Source of the DNA: an uncultured Propionibacteriaceae bacterium
GTDB taxonomy: Bacteria > Actinomycetota > Actinomycetes > Propionibacteriales > Propionibacteriaceae
Length of the DNA stretch: 33,676 bases
NCBI GenBank assembly: GCA_936924635.1
Contig: CAKZHP010000140.1
Span: forward strand, 1 to 33,676
Direction of reading: 5' to 3'
Positions 1 through 6,609 of this stretch are shown here, in pieces (within the stretch, counting starts at the first letter, position 1; each line of letters opens with the position of its first letter). The translations under genes and the position numbers were made by a program. The notes under the pieces were generated by a model. The model worked only from the letters and a program-made list of their open reading frames with translations. It was not told the origin of the DNA and searched no databases.

Positions 1-128
1 ACGACGAGGTGGGGCGCGGTCGGGGGGGGCGTCGGGGGAGCGGGGGTGTACGGGTCGAGCGGCTCGATGGGCGCGCTGAGCTCGAGCTCCAGCCGCACGA
101 GCGCGTACGCGTTCGGGCCGAGCGTGCC
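1..128 (-). other. Left-edge open frame, possible gene start
   Basis: An open minus-strand frame runs from just after a TAG at 129-131 off the left edge. Its third codon positions are G/C-rich and its second positions are mixed, as expected for coding DNA here. It reads VRLELELSAPIEPLDP and then a proline-rich stretch. The only start seen is a GTG at 96-98, without a ribosome binding site. It would follow the phosphatase gene in the same direction. The opposite strand is also open and ends at 130-132, so the call is weak. No function can be given. Confidence 0.25.
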
Positions 129-147
129 CTAGGCGGGAGAAAGCGGC

Positions 148-600
148 TCAGCTCCGGCGCCGTACCTCGTCGACCAGACCAGGCATCGCCGCCCGGATCG
201 CGGCCAGGGTGTCGTTGAAGCCCTCGGCGTCGCCGTACCAGGGGTCCGGCAGGTCGACAGACTCGGCGTCCGGGTCGAACGACGACAGCACCACCACGTC
301 GGCGTCCGGGGCGAGCCGCAGCAACGCCTTCCGGTGCGACTCCTCGGCAGCGACCACCAGGTCGAACGTGCTCAGGTCGTCGGCCGACATCCGGCGTGCG
401 GCGTGGTTCTCGGCGTCGTACCCCTCCCGCCGCAGCACCGCGGCCGCCCGCGGGTCGATGGGGTTGCCGAGCTCCTCGTCGGAGACCCCGAAGCTCTCGG
501 TCTCCACGTCCAGGCCCGCGTCAGCGGCGTACGCGTTGAAGACCCTCTCCATCATCGGAGACCGGCAGATGTTGCCCCAGCAGACGAACGCGACCCGCAT
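148..600 (-). CDS. Low-molecular-weight protein-tyrosine phosphatase
   Basis: This small cytoplasmic phosphatase removes phosphate from tyrosine residues through a cysteinyl-phosphate intermediate. The N-terminus MRVAFVCWGNICRSP contains the CX5R(S) P-loop with the nucleophilic Cys and the Arg. The C-terminal part has LPDPWYG, the conserved DP loop carrying the general-acid Asp. At 150 residues it is the usual length for the family. The ATG at 600 overlaps the stop of the upstream ornithine carbamoyltransferase gene by one base (TGATG), which suggests translational coupling. A GTG one codon upstream is also possible. In actinobacteria such enzymes act on signalling or envelope proteins, but the substrate here is unknown. 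Confidence 0.93.
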   Translation of the reverse strand: MRVAFVCWGNICRSPMMERVFNAYAADAGLDVETESFGVSDEELGNPIDPRAAAVLRREGYDAENHAARRMSADDLSTFDLVVAAEESHRKALLRLAPDADVVVLSSFDPDAESVDLPDPWYGDAEGFNDTLAAIRAAMPGLVDEVRRRS

Positions 601-1604
601 CACGCACCCACCAGCGTGGCCACCAGCACGGCCTTGATGGTGTGCATGCGGTTCTCGGCCTGGTCGAACACGATCGAGGCCTCCGACTCGAACACCTCGT
701 CGGTGACCTCCAGGCCGTCGGTGATGCCCGAGAGCCGCTGCACCTCCGCGCCCAACGACGTGTTGAGGTCGTGGAACGCGGGCAGGCAGTGCATGAACTT
801 CACGTCCGGGTTGCCCGTGCGCTCCAGCAGCTCACGGGTGACGCGGTAGGGCATGAGCATCGGGATGCGCTCCAGCCACACCTCCTTGGGCTCGCCCATC
901 GACACCCAGACGTCGGTGTAGACGACGTCTACGCCGCGTACGCCCTCGGCCACGTCGTCGGTGATCGTGATGCGGGCGCCCGACTCTCGGGCCAGGTCGT
1001 TGGCCATGCGCACCACGTGGGGCCAGTTCTGCAGGGCGGCGGGGGCGACGATCCGTACGTCCATGCCCATCAGCGCCGCCGTCACCAGCAGCGAGTTGCC
1101 GGTGTTGTAGCGAGAGTCGCCCACGTAGGCGAACGAGATGTCGCGGAAGTCCTTGCCCGTGTGCTCGCGCATCGTGAGCAGGTCGCACAACGACTGCGTG
1201 GGGTGCCACTCGTTGGTGAGCCCGTTCCAGACCGGTACGCCCGCGTGCCGCGCCAGCTCCTCCACGACCTTCTGGCCGGCGCCGCGGTACTCGATCCCGT
1301 CGTACATCCGCCCCAGCACCCTCGCGGTGTCGGCCGGCGACTCCTTGTGACCGATCTGCGAGCCGGAGGGGTCGAGGTACGTGGTGTGCGCCCCCTGGTC
1401 GTACGCGGCCACCTCGAACGCCGCCCGCGTGCGCGTCGAGGTCTTCTCGAAGATCAGCGCCAGGTTCAGACCCTCGAGGCGGCGCTGCTCCTGGCGCGCC
1501 TTCTTCGCGGCCTTGAGATCGGCGGCGAGGTCGACGAGGGAGGTGAGCTCCTCGGTCGTGAAGTCGGCCTCCTTGAGGAAGCTGCGGCCGCGCAGGTCGC
1601 CCAT
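600..1604 (-). CDS. argF: Ornithine carbamoyltransferase
   Basis: The enzyme makes citrulline from ornithine and carbamoyl phosphate (arginine biosynthesis), or runs the reverse reaction in the arginine deiminase pathway. It is 334 residues long. Family motifs are present: STRTR (residues 56-60, carbamoyl-phosphate binding), HPTQ near residue 134, and HCLP near residue 273, the ornithine/catalytic Cys motif. The 334-residue length and the FEKTSTRTRAAFEVAA stretch resemble the longer E. coli ArgF / catabolic ArcB branch more than the ~310-residue anabolic actinobacterial form. No arc or arg partner lies beside it, so arcB is a real alternative. A TAGAGT hexamer (1635-1640, minus strand) in the gap after the rhomboid gene could be its -10 box. 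Confidence 0.95.
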   Translation of the reverse strand: MGDLRGRSFLKEADFTTEELTSLVDLAADLKAAKKARQEQRRLEGLNLALIFEKTSTRTRAAFEVAAYDQGAHTTYLDPSGSQIGHKESPADTARVLGRMYDGIEYRGAGQKVVEELARHAGVPVWNGLTNEWHPTQSLCDLLTMREHTGKDFRDISFAYVGDSRYNTGNSLLVTAALMGMDVRIVAPAALQNWPHVVRMANDLARESGARITITDDVAEGVRGVDVVYTDVWVSMGEPKEVWLERIPMLMPYRVTRELLERTGNPDVKFMHCLPAFHDLNTSLGAEVQRLSGITDGLEVTDEVFESEASIVFDQAENRMHTIKAVLVATLVGA

Positions 1605-1645
1605 GGGTGCTCCGTTCGGTGTGGGGAAGCGCTCACTCTAGTGAT

Positions 1646-2569
1646 CTACAGCAGCACGGCGCGTACGGCGATCGCGGCCAGCGCCATCAGGGCGATGGCC
1701 GCACATCCAGGCCAGAACCAGCGTTGTCGGGCCTCCCGGTCGGTCTCGGTGAGCAGCGCCGTCACCGCCAGCCCGCCCAGCAGACCGCCGAGATGGCCCT
1801 GCCAGGAGATGCCTGCGCCGAGGACCGTGTAGACGAGGTTGAACCCCAGCACCCCGAGCACCAGCCGCACGTTGCCGCCCAGCCGCCGGGACAGCAGCAG
1901 CATCGCGCCCATCAGCCCGAACAAGGACCCCGAGGCGCCGACCGAGCCCGTCTCCGGTGAGGCGAACCACATGACCATCGCCGCCGCGGTCAGCGCCGAC
2001 ACCAGGTAGACCGCCAGGAAGCGCGCCCGCCCCAGCACCCTCTCGATCGCGGGGCCGATCATGACCAGGCTGAGCATGTTGACGAGCAGGTGCATCCAGT
2101 CGATGTGCGTGAACGCGTTGGTGACCACCTGCCAGACGGCGCCGGTCGCCACACCGGGCCACCACACGGCACCGGGCAGCCCGGAGCACAGCGCCGCCGA
2201 GGTGGCGCTCGGGAAGTACAGGCCGCCGTCGGCCGTCGAGCACACCCCCCGAGGCGTGAGCTCCAGCGTCGAGGCCACCGGCGACGCACCACCCCCGGTC
2301 AGCGTGATCGCGAGCCACACGACGACGTTCACGGCCACGATCGCGTACGTCGTCAGCCGCGGGTCGCGGCTCGCGTGACCGCCGAACCGCAGGGTGGGAC
2401 GGGTCTCTCTCGCCCCTTGCCGGGCGCACTCGACGCACTGGAACCCGACGGCGGCGTCGACCATGCAGTCGGGGCAGATGTGCCGGTCGCAGCGGGCGCA
2501 CCGAATGCGCGCCTCCATGTCCGGGTGCCGGTAGCACCGGGCGACGGGTGTCGCGTCCTGATCGGTCAT
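1646..2569 (-). CDS. Zinc-ribbon rhomboid family intramembrane serine protease
   Basis: This is an integral membrane protease of the rhomboid family, 307 residues long. The N-terminus (about residues 12-48) has repeated Cys pairs (CYRHP, CARC, CPDC, CVEC), a B-box/zinc-ribbon-like module common on actinobacterial rhomboids. Hydrophobic helices follow from about residue 74. The catalytic motif GASGS lies at 211-215 with Ser213, the partner His is H259 in GHLGG, and HLLVN at 160-164 is the conserved HxxxN. A GAGGAG ribosome binding site precedes the ATG. The gene is divergent from the FMN protein gene at 2657. The substrate is unknown. The family is clear from the complete catalytic set. Confidence 0.94.
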   Translation of the reverse strand: MTDQDATPVARCYRHPDMEARIRCARCDRHICPDCMVDAAVGFQCVECARQGARETRPTLRFGGHASRDPRLTTYAIVAVNVVVWLAITLTGGGASPVASTLELTPRGVCSTADGGLYFPSATSAALCSGLPGAVWWPGVATGAVWQVVTNAFTHIDWMHLLVNMLSLVMIGPAIERVLGRARFLAVYLVSALTAAAMVMWFASPETGSVGASGSLFGLMGAMLLLSRRLGGNVRLVLGVLGFNLVYTVLGAGISWQGHLGGLLGGLAVTALLTETDREARQRWFWPGCAAIALMALAAIAVRAVLL

Positions 2570-2643
2570 CGCACTCCTCGGGTGTGTGCTGCGACGCTAC
2601 ACAGCCCCTCTGACATGCACGCCTGGCGGGAGCGCGCCGGGCC

Positions 2644-2649
2644 TACGCT
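2644..2649 (+). promoter_or_regulatory. -10 box of a probable leaderless promoter
   Basis: TACGCT lies 7 bases before the ATG at 2657. Transcription would then start at or near the A of the start codon. No ribosome binding site is seen. The same arrangement recurs at six other genes in this window. Confidence 0.55.
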
Positions 2650-2656
2650 TGCGGGC

Positions 2657-3205
2657 ATGGCCCAGCAGTACGACGCCCTCGACGACCGGCTGACCCGGTT
2701 CATCGAGGCCCAGCACCTGTACTTCGTCGCCACCGCCGCCCGCGACGGCCGCGTCAACGTGTCGCCCAAGGGTCTGGACTCGCTCCGCGTGGTCTCGCCC
2801 ACTCGCGTGGTCTGGCTGAACGGCACCGGCAGCGGCAACGAGACCGCAGCCCACCTGCTCGACGTGCCCCGCATGACGATCATGTTCTGCTCGTTCGAGC
2901 GGCAACCGCTGATCCTGCGCCTGTACGGCACCGCGCGCGCCGTCCACGAGCCCGACCCCGAGTGGCCCGACCTGCTCGCCCTGTTCCCGCCCATGAAGGG
3001 CTCGCGCAACATCTTCGTGCTCGACATCGACCTGGTGCAGACCAGCTGCGGGTACGGCGTCCCGTTCCTGGAGTTCACCGGCGACCGGCCACTCATGGAC
3101 AGCTGGGCCGAGAGGAAGGGCGAAGACGGCCTCGTCGCCTACCAGCAGGAGAAGAACCGCACCAGCATCGACGGCTTCCCCACCGGCCTCCCCGACGCCG
3201 ATTGA
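2657..3205 (+). CDS. Pyridoxamine 5'-phosphate oxidase-like FMN-binding split-barrel protein
   Basis: This 182-residue soluble protein belongs to the PNPOx-like flavin split-barrel family. The N-terminal pattern is typical: FIEAQHLYFVATAARDG, then VNVSPKG, a strand reading VVWLNGTGSGNETAAHL, and PLILRLYGTARAV. These are the cofactor-binding barrel strands. True PdxH enzymes are longer and carry a distinct C-terminus, so this is a PNPOx-like redox protein of unknown substrate rather than pdxH. The ATG at 2657 was chosen because family homology begins there and an extended -10 sits 7 bases upstream. The gene ends against a strong shared terminator and faces the TetR gene. Confidence 0.88.
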   Translation: MAQQYDALDDRLTRFIEAQHLYFVATAARDGRVNVSPKGLDSLRVVSPTRVVWLNGTGSGNETAAHLLDVPRMTIMFCSFERQPLILRLYGTARAVHEPDPEWPDLLALFPPMKGSRNIFVLDIDLVQTSCGYGVPFLEFTGDRPLMDSWAERKGEDGLVAYQQEKNRTSIDGFPTGLPDAD

Positions 3206-3211
3206 ACACAT

Positions 3212-3257
3212 GTTCTGTCCAGACGGAAGCGATATTTCGCTTCCGTCTGAGCAGAAC
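3212..3257. terminator. Bidirectional two-tier terminator hairpin
   Basis: A perfect 13-bp stem (CAGACGGAAGCGA, 3220-3232) pairs with 3237-3249 around a TATT loop. A second 6-bp stem lies outside it (GTTCTG 3212-3217 with CAGAAC 3252-3257), separated by a 2-base internal loop. It sits between the converging FMN-protein and TetR genes and can terminate both. Confidence 0.85.
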
Positions 3258-3296
3258 CCTTGTCAGGTGCGTACGCGGCCGGTGTGACGGCTCCGC

Positions 3297-3821
3297 TCAG
3301 GCCTCGCGCACCAGCCGGCGTACGGCCTCGGCGACCGCCTCGGCAGGCGGCGGATCGATCCCAGCCACGACCGTGTGCAGCACCACGCCGTCGAGGTAGT
3401 CCACGACAGCCCGGGCGGTGCGTTCGGGCTCAGCGACCCCGTACGCCCGCAGGCTGGCCTCGGCCAGCTCCCGCAGGCGCAGGTGGCCGCCGGTGAGTGT
3501 GTCCGGTGCCTCGAGCAGCAGCATCAGCCGCACCCGGGTGACGTCCCGGTTCTCCACCGTCAGGCGCACGATCGCGGTGCTGAAGGCGTCGATCATCGCG
3601 TCCAGGGAGTCGGGCCGCCTCGTGTCCAGCACCGCCAGGTCGCGCTCCTCCAGCCGGGCGGCGACGGCGGCCACGAGGTCCGTACGCCGCCGGAAGTAGT
3701 TCGACGTCGTGCCCGGAGGCACCTCGGCCGCGGCGTCGACGGCGCGATGCGTGAGCCCCTTGAGGCCGCCGGCGGCGCACACGCGGATCGCGGCGTCGCT
3801 GAGCTCCTCGCGTCGTGCCAT
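3297..3821 (-). CDS. TetR family transcriptional regulator
   Basis: This is a 174-residue one-component repressor. The N-terminal 45 residues form a helix-turn-helix domain: LSDAAIRVCAAGGLKGLTHR, then AVDAAAEVPPGTTSNYFRRR. The recognition helix ends in the classic tSNYFRRR segment. The rest is an all-helical ligand-binding domain with dimerisation helices at the end (VVDYLDGVVLHTVVAG). It diverges from the FAD monooxygenase gene at 3874, and an inverted repeat lies in the gap between them. This is the usual layout of a TetR repressor controlling itself and a neighbouring flavin monooxygenase. Ligand and target are inferred. Confidence 0.92.
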   Translation of the reverse strand: MARREELSDAAIRVCAAGGLKGLTHRAVDAAAEVPPGTTSNYFRRRTDLVAAVAARLEERDLAVLDTRRPDSLDAMIDAFSTAIVRLTVENRDVTRVRLMLLLEAPDTLTGGHLRLRELAEASLRAYGVAEPERTARAVVDYLDGVVLHTVVAGIDPPPAEAVAEAVRRLVREA

Positions 3822-3847
3822 GCGGGCATCGTGGCACGCGCGCGACC

Positions 3848-3861
3848 ACTACAAAAGTAGT
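3848..3861. promoter_or_regulatory. Inverted repeat, candidate TetR operator
   Basis: ACTAC-AAAA-GTAGT forms perfect 5-bp arms around four As, between the divergent TetR and monooxygenase genes. It abuts and overlaps by one base the TAGTAT -10 hexamer of the monooxygenase, so a bound repressor would block that promoter. Confidence 0.55.
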
Positions 3862-3866
3862 AGTAT
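3861..3866 (+). promoter_or_regulatory. -10 box of a probable leaderless promoter
   Basis: TAGTAT lies 7 bases upstream of the ATG at 3874, with no ribosome binding site between. It fits a transcript that starts at the start codon, under control of the adjacent inverted repeat. Confidence 0.6.
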
Positions 3867-3873
3867 CGGCGTC

Positions 3874-4895
3874 ATGGCCTCCATCACCATCGTCGGCGGC
3901 GGCATCGCCGGGCTCGCCCTCGCGGCGACGCTTGACCCCAGGCACCAGGTCACCGTCCAGGAGCAGGCGCCGGGGCGCCGTACGGCCGGCACCGTCCTCG
4001 GCATGTGGCCCGACGTGATGACCGCCCTCGACCGCATCGGCGCCGGTGACGCGGTGCGGGCGGTCTCAGTGCCGCTGGGGTCTGTCGCGATCACCGACGC
4101 CTCGGGGCGCCGGATCACGCGCCGGGTGCAGGACCCGCCGGGGTACGGCATCCAGCGCCCGGCCCTGCTGGAGGTGCTGTCCGGTCTCGTACGCCCCGAG
4201 GTCGCCCAGGTCAGCGGCAAGGTGACGGTGCCTGACCCGGGCGCGACCGACGTGCTGGTCGGCGCCGACGGGGTGCACTCGGTGGTGCGGCGGGCGCTGT
4301 TCCCGGGGCGTACGGCATCGGTGCGCGCAGGCCAGTTCGCGCTGCGCGGTGTGGCCGACGGAGTCGTGGCCGACGACTTCGTCGAGGTCTGGCGGGACGG
4401 GCGCCTCTTCGGCAGCTGCCTCACGTCCAGCGGTGACACGAACTGGTACCTCTCTGGACGCACGACGCCCGAGACCGGGGGCCTGGAGACGTGGAGCGAC
4501 GAGCAGACGCGTGCTGCGGCCGTGGCGATGGCTCAGCCCTTCGGCCCCCGGGCGGTGGCCGCGGTCACGAGCACGCGCGAGGTGTTGCACCAGCAGGTCT
4601 GGACGGTGCCGGGCAGACGACGGTACGTCCACCGGAACGCTGCCCTGATCGGCGATGCGGCGCACGCCATGTGCCCCAACCTGGGCGGGGTGCCTGCGAG
4701 TCGATTCTCGACGCCATCGCGCTCGGGGAGGCGCTCAACAGGCAGCCCGTCGGGGAGGCGCTCCGCACGTACGAACGCGAGCGCGTCTCTGCTAGTCAGC
4801 GCACCCGGGCAGCGTCGGGCGTGGTGATGCAGCTGTCCACGCTGCGGCGCGGAACGGGGGTGCGCGACGCGCTGCTGCGCCTTCTTCCTGGTTGA
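3874..4895 (+). pseudogene. FAD-dependent monooxygenase, broken by one frameshift
   Basis: An aromatic-hydroxylase-type flavoprotein that would be about 340 residues if intact. The N-terminus ITIVGGGIAGLALAATL is the Rossmann GxGxxG dinucleotide fold. DVLVGADGVHSVVRRAL is the DG motif, and ALIGDAAHAMCPNLG is the GD motif that closes the FAD site. Directly after this, at about 4685 (CTGGGCGGGGTGCC), the frame breaks. The next frame reads GACESILDAIALGEALNRQ and continues to the TGA at 4893-4895. One missing base in a G-rich run explains it. It may be a true mutation or a sequencing error. If real, the last ~70 residues are lost and the enzyme is probably dead. Confidence 0.87.
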
Positions 4896-4972
4896 TCTGC
4901 ACAACCTCAGGGAATAGGTGCAGGGGTCGCCCATAGAGGCACCTGCGCACCATATCCCAGAGGTTGTGCAGA
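4896..4972. repeat. Large imperfect inverted repeat (hairpin)
   Basis: The left arm begins TCTGCACAACCTCAGGGA at 4896. The right arm, read on the other strand from 4972, begins TCTGCACAACCTCTGGGA. Thirteen bases match perfectly, then one mismatch, then four more matches. After a few unpaired bases the arms continue with GGTGC and AGG steps, leaving a loop of about 17 bases. It starts directly after the monooxygenase stop codon and ends 57 bases before the HAD gene. It has no T-tract, so it is not a typical intrinsic terminator. It may be a REP/MITE-like element or a structured RNA. Confidence 0.7.
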
Positions 4973-5016
4973 CCGAGGGTGCTGGTAGTGACGGCCCCGG
5001 CGCGTACGGGCCCTGC

Positions 5017-5022
5017 CAGACT
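5017..5022 (+). promoter_or_regulatory. -10 box of a probable leaderless promoter
   Basis: CAGACT lies 7 bases before the ATG at 5030. No ribosome binding site is visible. It is weaker than the other examples because the first base is not T. Confidence 0.35.
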
Positions 5023-5029
5023 GTCGCTC

Positions 5030-5650
5030 ATGACGGAACGTGTGGTGGTCTTCGACCTGGGCATGGTGCTGTGCTCGCCGAACCGGCTGTTCGAGGGGCT
5101 GGGGGACCTGCTCGGCACGGGCCCCGATGCGATCGAGAAGGCGTTCTGGGGTGACCACCGGCACTCCTACGACGAGGGCATCGACGACGTCGAGTTCTGG
5201 CGGCAGGCGTACCCGCTCGTCGAGGGCGCCCGCGAGGTCGACCTGGAGCAGCTGGTGCCTGAGCTGGTGGCGATCGACATCGCCGGGTGGAAGACACCGC
5301 GGCCCGGGTCGCGGAGGATCATGGAGCGGCTCAAGGAAGAGGGCGTGGAGACCGCGGTGCTCTCGAACGCGCCCCGCAGCTTCGCGGACGCGGCGCCGAC
5401 GTTCGACTGGTACGACCTCATCGGCACCTGGTTCTTCTCCGGGCAGCTCAAGGTGGCCAAGCCGGACCCGGGTATCTACCAGAAGGTCGAGGAGGGGCTG
5501 GGTCGCACGGGCGACCAGCTCTGGTTCGTCGACGACAAGCAGGTCAACATCGACGCCGCACTCGCCCGGGGCTGGAACGCGCACCTCTGGGTCGACGACG
5601 CCGACACCGAGGCGTGGCTCGTTCGTGAGGGTTTCCTCCCCGAGGCCTGA
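5030..5650 (+). CDS. HAD-superfamily phosphatase (YihX-like)
   Basis: This 206-residue haloacid dehalogenase-type hydrolase has an alpha-helical cap between motifs I and II. Motif I is VVVFDLGMVL, with nucleophile Asp9. Motif II is TAVLSNAP, motif III is KVAKPDPGIY (Lys), and motif IV is LWFVDDKQVNIDAA (Asp pair). Position +2 after the nucleophile, where many HAD phosphatases have the general acid Asp, is Gly. The DLGxV form is shared with the YihX sugar-phosphate phosphatase group, so the protein is not necessarily inactive. The start at 5030 was chosen because the motif I strand lies right after it. The substrate cannot be deduced. Confidence 0.9.
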   Translation: MTERVVVFDLGMVLCSPNRLFEGLGDLLGTGPDAIEKAFWGDHRHSYDEGIDDVEFWRQAYPLVEGAREVDLEQLVPELVAIDIAGWKTPRPGSRRIMERLKEEGVETAVLSNAPRSFADAAPTFDWYDLIGTWFFSGQLKVAKPDPGIYQKVEEGLGRTGDQLWFVDDKQVNIDAALARGWNAHLWVDDADTEAWLVREGFLPEA

Positions 5651-5663
5651 GCGTCGCCGCCTC

Positions 5664-6161
5664 TCAGTCGTCGAACTCCGGCGTGAAGTCGGGATCGACC
5701 CAGACGCTGATGACCTGAGGGTCCTCGACATCCGGCTCCTGGAGCCGGCTCAGGAAGTTGCCCAGATCGGGGGCCACATTCGTGATCGCGTCGCCCGCCT
5801 CTGCCTCGTGGTCCCAGAACCAGACGCTACCGGCGTCCGACGACCGGACGGAGAGGCCGATGCGGTTGCTGAAGGAGTCTTCTCCGATCGGCAAGAACCA
5901 CGCGGGCACATCGCCGCGGCTGGAGAGCCACGCAGCGACCAGGTCCCAGTCGTCAGACCGCCCGACCCCGTAGAAGCCGCGTACGGAGACGCCGATCTCA
6001 GCCTCTCCCGCCAGCGCGTTGAGCTGCACACCCCCGCCGTTGCTCACCTCGGTGAGCAGGGCGACGTACGCATCCGGGATCCCCACCCCGAGCTCGACCT
6101 CTGCCGCCTCGACAAGCTCACGGCGGGCCAGCGGAGCAGGCTGGCGGAACCTCACCGGCAT
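5664..6161 (-). CDS. SMI1/KNR4 (SUKH) family protein, possible immunity protein
   Basis: This 165-residue soluble protein shows the SUKH fold pattern: ELVEAAEVELGVGIPDAYVA, LLTEVSNGGGV, then PAWFLPIGEDSFSNRIGLSV and GSVWFWDHEAEAG. The acidic C-terminus is VDPDFTPEFDD. SUKH proteins very often serve as immunity proteins in bacterial toxin systems. The ATG at 6161 was chosen over an upstream start because GAGGAGG lies 5 bases before it. It stands at the left edge of an RHS/HINT toxin island, transcribed away from the RHS gene. No partner toxin lies next to it, so it may be an orphan immunity gene. The family is fairly sure; the role is inferred. Confidence 0.8.
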   Translation of the reverse strand: MPVRFRQPAPLARRELVEAAEVELGVGIPDAYVALLTEVSNGGGVQLNALAGEAEIGVSVRGFYGVGRSDDWDLVAAWLSSRGDVPAWFLPIGEDSFSNRIGLSVRSSDAGSVWFWDHEAEAGDAITNVAPDLGNFLSRLQEPDVEDPQVISVWVDPDFTPEFDD

Positions 6162-6609
6162 GTCAGCCTCCTCGTACGCGGAAGCGCGACCGTTGCCCCC
6201 GGTGGGAACATCCTGTCCCGTCAGCCGTTCCCGCGGGAGGTTCCCTGCTGACAAGCCGTCCACTGAGCGGAGTCAAGAGACCGCCAGCCGGGCAAGGCCA
6301 CCGTCGCGCGTTTGCGCTTGTCCGCGTCAACTCGCAATCGTTGTGCGTGAACGGGAGCGAAGAATATTCTCTGTCTGTGTTGACGAGTTCTTCAATCATG
6401 CACGCCGTTTGAGCCGTGCAGCCAGCGCCGGCGAGCGCCTGTGGATTGACGTCTGGAGCCGCCATCAGGCCGGCCTCCTGGGGCGGTCGGCAGGGTGGCT
6501 TCATGAGGGGAGAAACCGACTTCAGTGCCGGGTCGCGTCCGTTCACATGGAAGTTCCTGACGGGGCATGAGCCGCGGGTGTTCTATGCCCTATCGTTCGT
6601 GCCGGCCTC
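6162..6609. other. Intergenic region upstream of the RHS gene
   Basis: These 448 bp hold no gene I can support. The part near 6330-6400 is more AT-rich than its surroundings and includes a perfect 10-bp palindrome. Several frames are open for short distances, but none continues sensibly into the RHS frame, which has a stop at 6568-6570. The region may contain the decayed 5' end of the RHS gene. Confidence 0.5.
6361..6370. promoter_or_regulatory. Perfect 10-bp palindrome AGAATATTCT
   Basis: AGAATATTCT is its own reverse complement and lies in a locally AT-rich patch about 240 bp before the RHS frame. It could be an operator or part of a promoter. No clear -35/-10 pair was found next to it. 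Confidence 0.3.

Noticed and set aside
642..1832. Long plus-strand open frame opposite ornithine carbamoyltransferase
   Set aside because: It is the antisense of argF, rich in His, Arg and Val, with no family motif. High GC keeps antisense frames open.
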